64,000 nt of DNA from Acidobacteria bacterium UBA7540 (GCA_002478145.1 DLMI01000046.1:13131-77130); one strand, 5' to 3'; shown: positions 47,207-56,940, counted from the first letter of the stretch. Notes: generated from the letters alone by a model not told the origin. Numbers and translations: made by a program.

Positions 47207-50020
47207 CTACTCCCGGCCGTTATTAAGCATAGCCGCCAGTGCTTGTCCCGTAAACGATTTCTTCACGCGCGCCACTTCTTCCGGTGTGCCCTGGGCGACG
47301 ATTCGGCCTCCCTCGTCACCGCCTTCGGGTCCCAGGTCGATGACCCAATCGGCTTGTTTCACAACGTCCAGATGATGCTCGATGATAATGACGGTGTTGC
47401 CAAGGTCTGTCAAGCGACTGAGCACCTCCAGGAGTTGTTTCACGTCGTCGAAATGCAGGCCAGTAGTAGGCTCGTCAAGAATGTACAGGGTACGGCCGGT
47501 CTGGCGGCGGCTCAACTCACGTCCCAATTTGATGCGTTGGGCTTCGCCACCTGAAAGCGTGGTGGCGGGCTGGCCCAGGTGGACATAACCAAGCCCGACG
47601 TCCAGTAAGGTCTGGAGCCGCTGCTTGATTTGCGGAATGTTCTCGAGAATGGGCAGGGCATCCCGAACCGTGGTTTCAAGCAAGTCGGCGATGGATTGAC
47701 CCTTGTATTTCACCGCCAGGGTTTCGGAGTTGTAGCGGCGGCCCCGGCAGACCTCGCAGGTCACGAAGACATCGGGCAGGAAATTCATCTCAATGCGCCG
47801 CAAGCCTTCACCCTGGCAGGCCTCGCAGCGGCCGCCTTTGACGTTGAAGCTGAACCGGCCGGCGCGATAGCCACGCTCGCGCGATTCGGGCAACATCGCA
47901 AAGAGCTCCCGGATGGGCGTAAACACGCCGGTATAAGTGGCCGGGTTGGAGCGCGGTGTGCGCCCGATCGGCGACTGGTCAATCACGATGACTTTATCAA
48001 GGTGTTCCAATCCCAGGATGGCCTTGTGCGCGCCCGGCTCCGCGATGGCCCGGTAGAGCTTCTTGGCGATGGCGTGATAGAGAATGTCGTTCACCAGGGT
48101 TGACTTGCCCGAGCCCGAAACGCCCGTCACCACGCTGAGCAAGCCCAGCGGAAACTGCACATCGATATTTTTCAAATTGTTAGCTCGCGCGCCGAGGACG
48201 GAAAGGAATTTGCCGTTCGGCGAGCGTCGCTTAGCAGGGACGGGGATTCGCAGCTTGCCCGAAAGATATTGCCCGGTAAGAGAATCCTCTGTGGTAGCGA
48301 TCTGGCCGGGGGGCCCGGCGGCCACCAGAAAACCACCCTGCTTACCGGCCCCTGGCCCGAGATCAACCACGTAATCAGCCCGGCGTATTGTTTCCTCGTC
48401 ATGCTCGACCACCAGCACGGTATTTTGCAGGTCACGCAATCGTTCCAGGGTTTGGAGCAGTCGCTGGTTGTCGCGAGGGTGCAGGCCAATGCTCGGTTCG
48501 TCGAGCACATAAAGCACGCCGCGCAACTTCGAACCGATTTGGGTGGCCAGCCGGACGCGTTGGCTCTCGCCGCTGGAGAGTGTGGCTGCTGACCGGTCAA
48601 GGCTCAGGTAACCCAACCCCACGGCTTCCAGGAATTCCAGGCGCTCGAAGATTGCGTTCAAGATGCGCTGCGCTATGAACGCTTGGCGGGGCGTCATGCG
48701 AAGTTCCTTCAAGACTCCTTGCACTCGGCTTACAGGAAGCGCCGTGAGGTCGGCAATGGAGAGGTCGACCACGGTCACGGCCAGGCTTTCCGGCCTCAAA
48801 CGCTTGCCCTGGCATTTGGAGCAAGGGACCGCAGACATGTACTGCCCGAACCATTCACGATAATTCTCCGACGTAGTTTCCCCATACCAGCGCTGGAGCA
48901 GGGGCAGCACGCCGGGAAACACGGAAGGGGCTTTGGGTTGCTCCGGGTTGCGCCCGAAAAGAATCAGGTTCTGGATCTTCACGGGAAGGCGCTCGAAGGG
49001 GGTCTTTAAGTCGAACCCATAGTGTTCGGCCGCACGCATCAGGCCGCGCTGTATGGCCGACGAGCCGCCGCCCGGCCCCAGCCCTCCTTCCAGCAACGGC
49101 CGGGACCAATCGACGATCACCTTGGCAGGATCGAAAGTGTACTGGCTGCCCAGGCCCCGGCAAGCGGCGCAGGCCCCATAGACGCTGTTGAAGGAAAAGG
49201 AACGAGGCTCGAGCGAGGGAACACTGATGCCGCAGTCCACGCATGCCCACTCCTGCGAATAGAGCTGCTCCTCCCCATTGACGACGGCCACCTGGACAAT
49301 GCCCTTGGCAAGCTTCATGGCCGTTTCGATGGATTGCGCCAGCCGACTCTCGATCCCGGACTTCAGCAGCAGGCGGTCCACCACCACCTCAATGGTATGG
49401 TTGCGTCGCCGGTCGAGGCGAATCTCCTCATCAACCTGCCGCAACTGCTTATCCACCCGGATGCGGACGAACCCCTCCTGCGACAGTTGCTCGAAGAGCT
49501 TGCGGAACTCCCCTTTCCGCCCGCGCACCACAGGGGCCAGAATCATGATGCGCTGGCCTTCGCCGTTTCCGGCGGAGCGGCCCTCCTGGTTCTGCGCCAT
49601 GATGGAGGAGACAATCTGCTCCGTGGTCTGGCGGGAGATAGGCCGGCCGCACTGATGGCAATGTGGCTCGCCGATGGAGGAGTAAAGCAGACGGAGATAG
49701 TCGTAGATTTCTGTGATCGTGCCCACCGTCGAGCGCGGGCTGCGGCTGGTGGTTCTTTGCTCGATGGAGATGGCGGGACTCAAGCCCTCCACCGTGTCAA
49801 CGTCAGGCCGCTCCATCTGGTCGAGGAATTGCCGGGCGTACGCCGACAGGGTCTGAACGTAACGGCGCTGGCCTTCAGCGTAAATCACGTCGAACGCCAG
49901 GCTGGACTTGCCGGAGCCGCTCAAGCCCGTCACCACCGTCAGGGTGTGGCGCGGAATCTCCACGTCGATGTTCTTGAGATTGTGCTGCCGCGCGCCACGA
50001 ACCGTAATCCGCTCGATCAT
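47207..50020 (-). CDS. uvrA: Excinuclease ABC subunit A
   Basis: Nucleotide-excision-repair DNA damage sensor, 937 residues, normal length. Two ABC ATPase modules: Walker [14 protein letters not shown] and [13 protein letters not shown]; signatures [12 protein letters not shown] and [12 protein letters not shown]; Walker [10 protein letters not shown] and LDEPTTGLH. The zinc-binding Cys pairs are intact (CHQCGRP...; CVDCG...[16 protein letters not shown]...CEVCRGRRY). It works with UvrB and UvrC, which are not in the window. Confidence 0.97.
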   Translation of the reverse strand: MIERITVRGARQHNLKNIDVEIPRHTLTVVTGLSGSGKSSLAFDVIYAEGQRRYVQTLSAYARQFLDQMERPDVDTVEGLSPAISIEQRTTSRSPRSTVGTITEIYDYLRLLYSSIGEPHCHQCGRPISRQTTEQIVSSIMAQNQEGRSAGNGEGQRIMILAPVVRGRKGEFRKLFEQLSQEGFVRIRVDKQLRQVDEEIRLDRRRNHTIEVVVDRLLLKSGIESRLAQSIETAMKLAKGIVQVAVVNGEEQLYSQEWACVDCGISVPSLEPRSFSFNSVYGACAACRGLGSQYTFDPAKVIVDWSRPLLEGGLGPGGGSSAIQRGLMRAAEHYGFDLKTPFERLPVKIQNLILFGRNPEQPKAPSVFPGVLPLLQRWYGETTSENYREWFGQYMSAVPCSKCQGKRLRPESLAVTVVDLSIADLTALPVSRVQGVLKELRMTPRQAFIAQRILNAIFERLEFLEAVGLGYLSLDRSAATLSSGESQRVRLATQIGSKLRGVLYVLDEPSIGLHPRDNQRLLQTLERLRDLQNTVLVVEHDEETIRRADYVVDLGPGAGKQGGFLVAAGPPGQIATTEDSLTGQYLSGKLRIPVPAKRRSPNGKFLSVLGARANNLKNIDVQFPLGLLSVVTGVSGSGKSTLVNDILYHAIAKKLYRAIAEPGAHKAILGLEHLDKVIVIDQSPIGRTPRSNPATYTGVFTPIRELFAMLPESRERGYRAGRFSFNVKGGRCEACQGEGLRRIEMNFLPDVFVTCEVCRGRRYNSETLAVKYKGQSIADLLETTVRDALPILENIPQIKQRLQTLLDVGLGYVHLGQPATTLSGGEAQRIKLGRELSRRQTGRTLYILDEPTTGLHFDDVKQLLEVLSRLTDLGNTVIIIEHHLDVVKQADWVIDLGPEGGDEGGRIVAQGTPEEVARVKKSFTGQALAAMLNNGRE

Positions 50021-50091
50021 TCGCCCTGAGACCTACGGTGAGGAATTTCGGGAAAAGGCCAACCTTTCATGCTAGTTCCTGAGGGAAAGGG

Positions 50092-50114
50092 GAGTCAAGC
50101 GCATTCAAGACGGG
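50092..50114. repeat. Left direct repeat flanking the ~300-bp element copy B
   Basis: GAGTCAAGCG followed by CATTCAAGACGGG. It matches 50436-50459 with one substitution and one inserted A. The pair brackets copy B at the points where homology with copy A ends. Confidence 0.6.
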
Positions 50115-50435
50115 GTGTTATCCTAAATCTGTGTTGCCGGTTTCCATTTTCCAGTGTACGAATCGTGTCTTTTTGCTACCATTTTTCGCTTCGTTTGGGG
50201 TTCTTGGCTTTGAAAAACCAGTTCGTTTTCGGCTCCTGAAAACGCTAACTTCTTTGCTTTCAATAGATCCTTAGGTTCGTTCCCTCTATTTAGTATCTTT
50301 TTTGTGTTTTCGCCCCATTTCCCTGCCCCGCCGGGCCGATTTCGAACCTCCTTCCCGCGCTCCCTTGCAAGCTTCCTCATACGACAACCCAGGTAGGCTA
50401 TCGCAACCCCAGTCTCGTGTCAAGAACAAAATGCA
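50115..50435. repeat. Dispersed ~300-bp AT-rich element, copy B
   Basis: Same element as 13785-14085, in the same orientation. The hairpin CGTTTTC-ggctcct-GAAAACG (50224-50244) has a perfect seven-bp stem. Homology to copy A ends near TGCAG at 50432-50436. The minus-strand frame at 50123-50380 gives an 85-residue peptide similar to the copy A frame, but all observed codon differences are non-synonymous, so it is not called a gene. Confidence 0.7.
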
Positions 50436-50459
50436 GAGTCAAGCGTATTCAAAGACGGG
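50436..50459. repeat. Right direct repeat flanking the ~300-bp element copy B
   Basis: GAGTCAAGCG followed by TATTCAAAGACGGG, the partner of 50092-50114. A further partial copy (ATTCAAAGACGGG) follows immediately. The remaining gap to 50581 holds only short hairpins such as GGCGG-ttcg-CCGCC. Confidence 0.6.
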
Positions 50460-50581
50460 CATTCAAAGACGGGTAGAAGAATTCGCTGTGGTGGGCACAA
50501 GCCGATGCGGGACGGCGGTTCGCCGCCTTTGCGCAGCCCCATTGAATTACCAGTCGCCCGCGGCTACCGCGCGGTCGTGGC

Positions 50582-51541
50582 TTATGCCTTATGAATTCGG
50601 CGGGTGACCACAAATGCCACGACACCCACAAGCACACCTGCCACGGTGTCGGCCATATAGTGGTAGCGGCCGTAAACGGTGGCGGCAGCAACGCTCAGCG
50701 CGGCGATGCAGAAGAGAATGCCGAGGCGTGGCATATAGGCGCGGACTGCCAACGCCGCCGCTGTGACCGCCGCCGCGTGGGCGCTCGGAAAGAGGCAGGC
50801 CTGCACGCTGAAGCGGTTCAGAACCCAGAGGTTCATGTTTCGTAGCAGCGGAGGAACAGTCGGCCCCGGAACATCGTTAAACAAGACGCGCGGCGGAGTC
50901 AGCGGAAAGAAGGGATAGACAGCGTAGCAGAATAGGGTGGCGAGGAGGACTGCGGTCCAGAACTTGTCAAACATCACCCTGCGAGATTCCTCGTCGTCCC
51001 GCGGATGTGGGACTCCTCGGAATGACAGGTCTTGCGGCATCCCGACAGGTTCGCGCTGCGCCGTGATCGAGGTCCGCGCCAGGTAAAGGGCCGCGAAGCC
51101 CAGTGGGACCAGGGGATAGCAGAGCAAGTAAAACATCTCGAGGTAATGTTGGAGCCAGGGAGCGCATGAATAGAGCGCCCATTCCACCCACCGGCTGTGA
51201 AGCATCGTTCGGTCCCACATGACGAACAGATGATCGAGCCGATGCGCAGGGTCGGCCTTGATAAACAATCCTGATTCACGGTAGGCCAGCAGCATGAGAA
51301 GCGTTGGGAGCCAATCGCGGATGGGTGAGGCTATCCGGCTTCGGTCGACCAGATCATCCTTGCTTAACGCCACGATGAGACAGCCAACGATGACGTTCAA
51401 TACCGCCAGCACCCCGAGCGTAGCGCCAGGCAAAGAAAGGGTGAGGGAAGCTATAAAGAGGGCGGCGAAGAAGGCCAGAAGGGTTTTTTCTGCAATGCGC
51501 AATCGGATACCCAACGGCCTGCCTAAGAAAGTTTTCGCCAT
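50582..51541 (-). CDS. PAP2-like membrane phosphatase with repeat-derived insertion
   Basis: Integral membrane protein of 319 residues. Start ATG 51541 (MAKTFLGRPLG) with TTAGGA upstream; the open frame to 51775 runs through an inverted repeat and is rejected. Hydrophobic helices surround PAP2-like active-site blocks: FPSAHAAAVTAA and VYGRYHYMADTVAGV (His/Asp), with PLTPPRVLF before them. This resembles the inositol-phosphorylceramide-synthase-like PAP2 branch. Residues ~172-187 (FRGVPHPRDDEESRR) are encoded by half of a CATTCCGAG-family repeat (50981-51027) inserted without breaking the frame, probably in a cytoplasmic or periplasmic loop. Confidence 0.82.
   Translation of the reverse strand: MAKTFLGRPLGIRLRIAEKTLLAFFAALFIASLTLSLPGATLGVLAVLNVIVGCLIVALSKDDLVDRSRIASPIRDWLPTLLMLLAYRESGLFIKADPAHRLDHLFVMWDRTMLHSRWVEWALYSCAPWLQHYLEMFYLLCYPLVPLGFAALYLARTSITAQREPVGMPQDLSFRGVPHPRDDEESRRVMFDKFWTAVLLATLFCYAVYPFFPLTPPRVLFNDVPGPTVPPLLRNMNLWVLNRFSVQACLFPSAHAAAVTAAALAVRAYMPRLGILFCIAALSVAAATVYGRYHYMADTVAGVLVGVVAFVVTRRIHKA
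50981..51027. repeat. Half CATTCCGAG-family repeat inside the PAP2-like gene
   Basis: GCGAGATTCCTCGTCG at its left and CTCCTCGGAATGACA at its right match the right half of the element at 13597-13743 (13676-13713). A TCCCGCGGATGTGGGA insert lies between them. The 47-bp segment is read through in frame by the gene. Confidence 0.75.
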
Positions 51542-51590
51542 TTCATTCCTAATGGGGCTCTGCCCGGAAGATATTGCTGGCGCGAAGCGC

Positions 51591-51731
51591 TTTGGAGTGC
51601 GGCAGCTTGCTGCCGCTTTCAACCAGCCCAGCTTGCTGGCCGTACCTCTGCCCCTGTATCGACATTGAATTAGCCAGCCCGCGAGCAAGCTCGCGGCAAG
51701 ACAAAGCGGCAGCAAGCTGCCGCACTCCAAA
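51591..51731. repeat. Perfect 29-bp inverted repeat element (TTTGGAGTGCGGC family), copy 2
   Basis: Arms 51591-51619 and 51703-51731 are perfectly complementary over 29 bp. Compared with copy 1 the arm core changes from GGCGGCTTGCCGCC to GGCAGCTTGCTGCC, with matching changes on both sides of each palindrome. Inner motifs CCAGCTTGCTGG and GCGAGCAAGCTCGC appear in the opposite order to copy 1, so the unit is inverted. Confidence 0.9.
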
Positions 51732-51875
51732 GCCCGCCGTTTCAACAACATAGTAACACGAAAGGGGTCGGCCAAGGCGCTGAACTCCTTGCCGTGCTGG
51801 CGTTGGAACGATATGTCGCCAGTAACCTTCGCGATGAAATATACGCAATCAGAAACATTCCTGTAACATTAGGGA

Positions 51876-51884
51876 TGCTATACT
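51876..51884 (+). promoter_or_regulatory. Extended -10 promoter of the PhoB-type regulator
   Basis: TGCTATACT (extended -10) ends seven bases before GTG 51891. No Shine-Dalgarno sequence can fit in between, so the mRNA is probably leaderless. No good -35 is seen. Confidence 0.5.
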
Positions 51885-51890
51885 TTTCGT

Positions 51891-52607
51891 GTGCGGCCAC
51901 GCGTGGTCATCATTGAAGATGAGAAAGACATCGTCGAGCTAGTTCGCTACAACTTTCGCAAGGAAGGGTTCGAGGTCGAAAGTTTCGGGCGAGGACGTGA
52001 GGGGCTCGATTATCTGCGTCGTAACCCTGCCGACGTACTCCTTCTGGACATTCTGCTGCCGGACGAAGACGGGTTTGGCATTTGCAAGCGCCTCCGCGCC
52101 GACGATCGCCTGAGGGCTCTGCCTGTAATTTTCCTCACGGCCAAGGGTGAGGAAATGGATCGAGTTCTCGGCCTTGAGATTGGCGGCGACGACTATGTGG
52201 TCAAACCCTTCAGCCCGCGGGAGCTGGTGGCCCGCGTCCGAGCGGTTTTGCGCCGGCAGGAGCGCGTGGCAGAAAAGCGGGAGGTGGTGGAAGCCGCGGG
52301 CCTTCGGCTCGATTCGCGAACTCAGGAGGTGACCGTTCGTGGCCGGCCGGTGCAGTTGAGTACGCTGGAATTCAAGCTCCTGTACTATCTGGCTTCTCAC
52401 CCGCGCCATGTATTCAACCGCGATCGGCTTCTTGACGAGGTCTGGGGCCGCGACCGCTTTGTCACTCCACGGACTGTGGACGTCCATATTCGCCGCCTGC
52501 GTGAAAAGATTGAAGCAGTTCCCCATCGGCCTCAGTTTTTGCAGACGGTGCGCGGAAGTGGCTACCGGTTCTCGCCGGAGCCGAAGGAAGTGGGCGAATC
52601 ACTCTGA
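51891..52607 (+). CDS. PhoB/OmpR-family response regulator
   Basis: Regulator of 238 residues with GTG start. Receiver domain: VIIEDEKDIVELVRY acidic pocket, phospho-acceptor Asp in VLLLDILLPDEDG, Thr in IFLTAKG and Lys in YVVKPFSPREL. C-terminal winged helix (RPVQLSTLEFKLLYYLA, TVDVHIRRLREKIE, TVRGSGYRF). It is followed 83 bp later by a PhoR-like kinase. The pair resembles PhoB/PhoR, but no phosphate-transport gene is nearby, so the signal is unproven. Confidence 0.92.
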   Translation: MRPRVVIIEDEKDIVELVRYNFRKEGFEVESFGRGREGLDYLRRNPADVLLLDILLPDEDGFGICKRLRADDRLRALPVIFLTAKGEEMDRVLGLEIGGDDYVVKPFSPRELVARVRAVLRRQERVAEKREVVEAAGLRLDSRTQEVTVRGRPVQLSTLEFKLLYYLASHPRHVFNRDRLLDEVWGRDRFVTPRTVDVHIRRLREKIEAVPHRPQFLQTVRGSGYRFSPEPKEVGESL

Positions 52608-52690
52608 CCCTATTCGACCTGCTGCCCGCAGCCTGATCTCTCCTCCGTGCTATAATCCGAGGATCGTTAATCCTTTTATCCTAGGTCGGC

Positions 52691-54448
52691 ATGGTCTTCA
52701 GCAGCCCGATTTTCCGCAAGCTCCTCACCAGTGCCTTCGTCGTGATCGCTCTGACGCTGGCCGTGCTGGATTTCTACCTGACGCGATACACAGGCAAGCA
52801 CGAAGTTCAGGAAGTGGAACAGCGGCTTGCCGCTTTGGCGAGGGTTTTGGCGGCCGAGCCGCCGAATCTTCCCCTGGAGCGGATGGAAGAATGGGCCAAA
52901 TCCGCTTCCGTCCGAGCACAATCCCGCGTGACGGTTATAGACCCTCAGGGTGTGGTGCTGGCTGATTCCGACAATGACCCCAAGGGCATGGAGAACCACG
53001 CGGATCGTCCGGAGATTCAGGCAGCTTACCAGAACCGCACAGGTAGCGCCATCCGCCGCAGTCGCACCCTGGGCCGCGACTTGTGCTACTTGGCCATCCC
53101 GCTCCAATACCAGGGCCGTTCCGGGTATGTGCTCAGGCTGGCGCTGCCGCTTGAGAACCTTGACGACGCCATCGCGGCGGTCCGATGGCGGATCCTGACC
53201 GCTTCCTTGATTGCTATCTTCGTCGCCCTCTTTATTGCCTATTTTTTCTCTCGGCCCTTCACGCGCCGGATTGGCAGGCTGCGCGCTTTCGCCGAGGGGC
53301 TGGTGAAATCGAATTTCGCTGAAGGCCCGTTGCCGGACGCGGACGACGAGTTGGGGGCCCTAACACGCTCACTCAACTCGACGGCTTCCCAGTTACGCGA
53401 GCTCGTGGACCGGTTGAGCCTGGAGTCGGCGCGTCGCGAAGCGATTCTCACCAGTATGGTCGAAGGCGTTCTGGCGGTGGACCAAGACCTGAGAATCACC
53501 TTCTACAACGCCTCCTTTGCCCGCACGGTCGGGGCGCGCGCCGAGATCCCGGAAGGGTCGCCCCTGGTGGACGTTGTACGTGACCCGGTTCTGCGCGAGA
53601 TTCTGTCGCGCGTCGTGACCACCGGCGAAACTTTGAAGCAGCGGTTGCAGCTTCCTGCCGCTGAAGGCCGCGCCTTTGAGGTCCAGGCCGCGCCGCTTCG
53701 AGTGGCTGGAGGGCGCGGCGCCATTGCGATCCTCCATGACATCACCGACCTGGAAAGACTGGAACGCGTGAGAAAAGACTTTGTCGCAAACGTCTCACAC
53801 GAATTGCGTACGCCGCTGACCGCTATTCGCGGCTATACGGAAACGCTGCTGGAGGGTGCGCTCGAAGACCGGGAGAACAACCGCAAATTCCTCGAGATCA
53901 TCAAAACTCATGCCATCCGCTTGAATAGCATCGCCTCCGATCTTCTGGCCCTGTCCGAACTGGAGTCCGGCAAGCCCGCGGCAGAGCAAGCACGAGTTTC
54001 GGTCCTGGCAGCTATGGAAGCCGCCTTGCGGACCGTGGAAGCGGAGGCGCACGGCCGTGGGGTCAAGCTCATTCGTGGCCAGGTCGAGGAAGTTACGGTC
54101 CTCGGTGAGCGGGTCCACCTCGAGCAGGCGCTGGTGAATCTCCTGGACAATGCCGTGAAGTTCAACCGTCCGGATGGCGAAGTGCGAGTGGAGGTCACGC
54201 GAACAAAGGACGATGAGGTGAGCGTCACGATCGCGGATAACGGTATCGGAATCCCCTCTGCTGATTTGCCCCGCCTTTTCGAGCGTTTTTATAGAGTTGA
54301 CAAGGCGCGCTCCCGCGAGGTGGGGGGCACCGGCCTGGGACTCTCCATCGTTAAACATATCGTGGAGCGAATGCATGGTCGGGTAACAGTGGAGAGTCAA
54401 TTGGGTAAAGGGTCTGTGTTCACCATCCTCTTTCCTTGTGCATCCTAG
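52691..54448 (+). CDS. PhoR-like sensor histidine kinase
   Basis: Membrane kinase of 585 residues: TM1 (AFVVIALTLAVLDFYL), a periplasmic sensor of ~130 residues (VTVIDPQGVVLADSDNDP), TM2 (LTASLIAIFVALFIAYFF), HAMP (RPFTRRIGRLRAFAEGL), PAS (~residues 250-355), HisKA with VSHELRTPLTAIRGY and HATPase with VNLLDNAVKFN, IADNGIGIP and VGGTGLGLSIVKH. It is downstream of the PhoB-type regulator in the same direction and is presumably its partner. Confidence 0.93.
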   Translation: MVFSSPIFRKLLTSAFVVIALTLAVLDFYLTRYTGKHEVQEVEQRLAALARVLAAEPPNLPLERMEEWAKSASVRAQSRVTVIDPQGVVLADSDNDPKGMENHADRPEIQAAYQNRTGSAIRRSRTLGRDLCYLAIPLQYQGRSGYVLRLALPLENLDDAIAAVRWRILTASLIAIFVALFIAYFFSRPFTRRIGRLRAFAEGLVKSNFAEGPLPDADDELGALTRSLNSTASQLRELVDRLSLESARREAILTSMVEGVLAVDQDLRITFYNASFARTVGARAEIPEGSPLVDVVRDPVLREILSRVVTTGETLKQRLQLPAAEGRAFEVQAAPLRVAGGRGAIAILHDITDLERLERVRKDFVANVSHELRTPLTAIRGYTETLLEGALEDRENNRKFLEIIKTHAIRLNSIASDLLALSELESGKPAAEQARVSVLAAMEAALRTVEAEAHGRGVKLIRGQVEEVTVLGERVHLEQALVNLLDNAVKFNRPDGEVRVEVTRTKDDEVSVTIADNGIGIPSADLPRLFERFYRVDKARSREVGGTGLGLSIVKHIVERMHGRVTVESQLGKGSVFTILFPCAS

Positions 54449-54611
54449 GTCTGTTCAGTCAGAATCTTCCATGAAAAATTCAATCGTCCTTCATGTTTCC
54501 TTAACAAGATAGAGTCAGAATTGTGCCCTAAAGAGTACGCGTTTAGAGGATGGCGATACCCGATGTGGTCACGTTACCTTGGAGTGCAGGTGATTCAGAG
54601 AGGATTCCACC

Positions 54612-55100
54612 ATGCAAGAGAGGATTAGGGCACTGTTAGTCCACGACCGTCCTGAACCGATGGGATCCCTCAGGCGTGCGCTTGAGAGCCAGTCCATCGA
54701 AACCCAAAGCGTACGAACCTGCCACGAAGCCAGCCAGGCCCTGTGGGGGCGCCAGCCGCCACATCTGGTACTGGCTGATACCCGACTCCCCGACGGCTCA
54801 TGGGAAGTCATCGTGAATCTGGCCGCGAGGGCTCCAGCGCCTGTCAACGTCATTGTGGTCTCTGAAGTTGTTGACATCGCCCTTTACCTGGAAGTTATCC
54901 AGCGCGGAGCATTCGATTTCATTGTTCCTCCCATGTCGTTGCCGGACTTTGCTCATGTTGTGTGGTCTGCAGTCGATAATGTGCTGCGGCGCAGGGAATC
55001 CCCGTTGTCAAACGCATCGCGGGCCGAGACAGTGGAATGGGAGGATGGCACCGACCCGGCCTTTGCCATTTCCGAGACGCCGCTGAAAAAGGAATTGTAA
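54612..55100 (+). CDS. Degenerate receiver-domain protein
   Basis: Protein of 162 residues consisting of one CheY-like domain and a ~35-residue acidic tail. The phospho-acceptor Asp is likely retained (LVLADTRLPDGSW), but the acidic pocket is HDRPEP instead of two adjacent acids, and the conserved Lys loop reads IVPPMSL, lacking Lys. No output domain. Located downstream of the PhoB/PhoR-type pair with a 163-bp gap, so it may be a pseudo-receiver or a stand-alone modulator. Confidence 0.75.
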   Translation: MQERIRALLVHDRPEPMGSLRRALESQSIETQSVRTCHEASQALWGRQPPHLVLADTRLPDGSWEVIVNLAARAPAPVNVIVVSEVVDIALYLEVIQRGAFDFIVPPMSLPDFAHVVWSAVDNVLRRRESPLSNASRAETVEWEDGTDPAFAISETPLKKEL

Positions 55101-55108
55101 TTACCCTG

Positions 55109-56776
55109 CTATTGGCGCTTGTATTCCTTCTCTCTCTGCATCTGCTCGTTCATCTCGACTAGGGATTTCAAGAGGCCGGGCGATAAACCTGCCGCTGCGC
55201 ACAGCTCGTCCAGGCTTCTGAAGAAGCCGCGCGCCCGGCGTTCGGCCACCATCCGCCGGGCGGTGGCCAAGTCCACGCCAGGCAAAGTCATCAATTCAGC
55301 TTCGCTGGCGGAGTTGAGGTTGATCGTGAGCGGCAAGGTTCGGTCGCGCTCCCAGATTGCGGGAGCTATTTTGAAACTTGGGTTCAGCACCCATAACTCC
55401 GGCCCCAGGTTTGCATCCAATGCCAGCTTGCCATGCGCTATTTGATCGGTAGTGGCCCGAAGCAGAGAGAAGGCGGCGCCGGAGCGCTGGCGGAAGGCTT
55501 CGATGTCGCCCCTGCGGCCCGCGACGGCGGCGCTCTCAAAGGTGCTGGCGAGGTCCTGCGAAGCGGTGACTCCGTGCGTGGTCCGGAGAAAAACCCTGCA
55601 AATCGACTCGGCCTCCTCGGGGAACAGGCTCGCATAGGCCTTGACCAGTTCGATCATCAAAGGCTGGCGGGCACGGGCCGATTCCGCAGCCACCCTCCGC
55701 ATGGCGGCGAAGAGCTTCAGGTTTACATTCTCGTACGGAGGGATCGCTTGTTTTATCTCATCGCGCGAAACTCCGGAGGCCAGAAACGGCTGATAAAACC
55801 CCACCTCGCGGTATTGATTGCGCAGGCGGTCGTCGTTCACGAAGCGATAGAACAAAGTGGCGATCACGCCTTCGCATGCCATCATCTCCTGCGCGTTTTT
55901 GAGTTCATCGGTGAGGAAATCCAGCGACGTTTCGCTGTCGAGATAGAGCTGGTAGCGGTCCGGGTCTGGCTGGAGCGCCGCGGCGGGCAGTGCTTTGCGA
56001 TGAATGAACAAATTCCGCTTCACGCCGTCGGTGCGCATTTGCTGATCCAGCTCGCTGATCGATAGCAGATTCAGGTCGGTTGCGGTTGCCCCCTTGGTCA
56101 ACTCTCGCAGGTAGGCGTTGTCGTTTGCATCGCGAACCAGGGGCTGGAAGTGCTCAGCGTAACCTTCATCGAAGGCTGTGGAGTAGTCTGTCACCGTCAT
56201 GCTCTGGTGCATTTTGCGTGAAGGGCCGCTGTTGATGTCGCCCAGGAGAGATTTCAGGATCAAGTGCCCCAGCTCGTGGGAGAAGATTTCCTCCAGATTC
56301 CCAGTGGCGATGTCCTCTTCATCAACCACCAAATCCACATAACCCGCCAGGACCAACCGCCTGCCGCCGCGCTGGTCTTCGAGCCAGAAACCGTATCGGG
56401 CAAACCCACCCTCTTCCCCGGACAGGAGCAAGTACATCGGCTCCGTCAGGCGCTGTTCCCCGCCTCCGCCCGGCTCGTGGAGTAGAAGGTTGCGAGCATA
56501 GCGGTCAAGCCTCAGCGCCTGCTGCGCGAAGCTATTTTGCAGCACCTCGCGAACATGGTGTATCAACGGGGAGTCCTGGGGTGAACGAAACACCGGATAC
56601 GCCTTGCCGTCGGGAGCAGTGGCTTGAATGATGCGCCCCTGAGCGTCTGTGGCGGGCAGGAGGATGCCCACCGGCACAATAGCGCCCTTCTGTGCCGCAA
56701 AGGCTGTGTGGAAAGGGTAAAGTGTCAAAGCAATGAGTATGCCCAACGTTGCCGTATGCTTGTCGAATCTATTCAT
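55109..56776 (-). CDS. Secreted gluzincin-like metallopeptidase fused to a helix-hairpin-helix domain
   Basis: Protein of 555 residues with GGGAGC upstream of ATG 56776 and a signal peptide (residues ~8-28). Residues 167-171 are HELGH, and DEGYAEH at 203-209 supplies a downstream Glu about 33 residues later, as in zinc gluzincins. The middle is helical and unrecognised. Residues ~490-545 form a ComEA-type HhH module (INLNSASEAELMTLPGVDLATARRMV). A peptidase combined with a DNA-binding-type HhH module in an exported protein is unusual. It is convergent with the receiver gene and separated by eight bp. Confidence 0.8.
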   Translation of the reverse strand: MNRFDKHTATLGILIALTLYPFHTAFAAQKGAIVPVGILLPATDAQGRIIQATAPDGKAYPVFRSPQDSPLIHHVREVLQNSFAQQALRLDRYARNLLLHEPGGGGEQRLTEPMYLLLSGEEGGFARYGFWLEDQRGGRRLVLAGYVDLVVDEEDIATGNLEEIFSHELGHLILKSLLGDINSGPSRKMHQSMTVTDYSTAFDEGYAEHFQPLVRDANDNAYLRELTKGATATDLNLLSISELDQQMRTDGVKRNLFIHRKALPAAALQPDPDRYQLYLDSETSLDFLTDELKNAQEMMACEGVIATLFYRFVNDDRLRNQYREVGFYQPFLASGVSRDEIKQAIPPYENVNLKLFAAMRRVAAESARARQPLMIELVKAYASLFPEEAESICRVFLRTTHGVTASQDLASTFESAAVAGRRGDIEAFRQRSGAAFSLLRATTDQIAHGKLALDANLGPELWVLNPSFKIAPAIWERDRTLPLTINLNSASEAELMTLPGVDLATARRMVAERRARGFFRSLDELCAAAGLSPGLLKSLVEMNEQMQREKEYKRQ

Positions 56777-56940
56777 GTCTGCTCCCTTCGAACATCGTCG
56801 CTACCTTATCAGAAGCACTTATACCCACGCTCGCCTCTTCAACGCACTGAGAGGAGCTCTGATTATACGCAACACGGGCTTGGGACGTTCCAGGTCGCTT
56901 TCCGGCCGGGTGGCCGCCAGCGGATTCCGTAAGTCAGGGT

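Noticed and set aside
50123..50380. 85-residue minus-strand ORF as a small hypothetical protein
   Set aside because: Same reason as for copy A; it is an open frame inside a dispersed non-coding element.
51542..51775. N-terminal extension of the PAP2-like gene
   Set aside because: The extension reads through a perfect 29-bp inverted repeat; ATG 51541 has a ribosome site and begins a normal protein.
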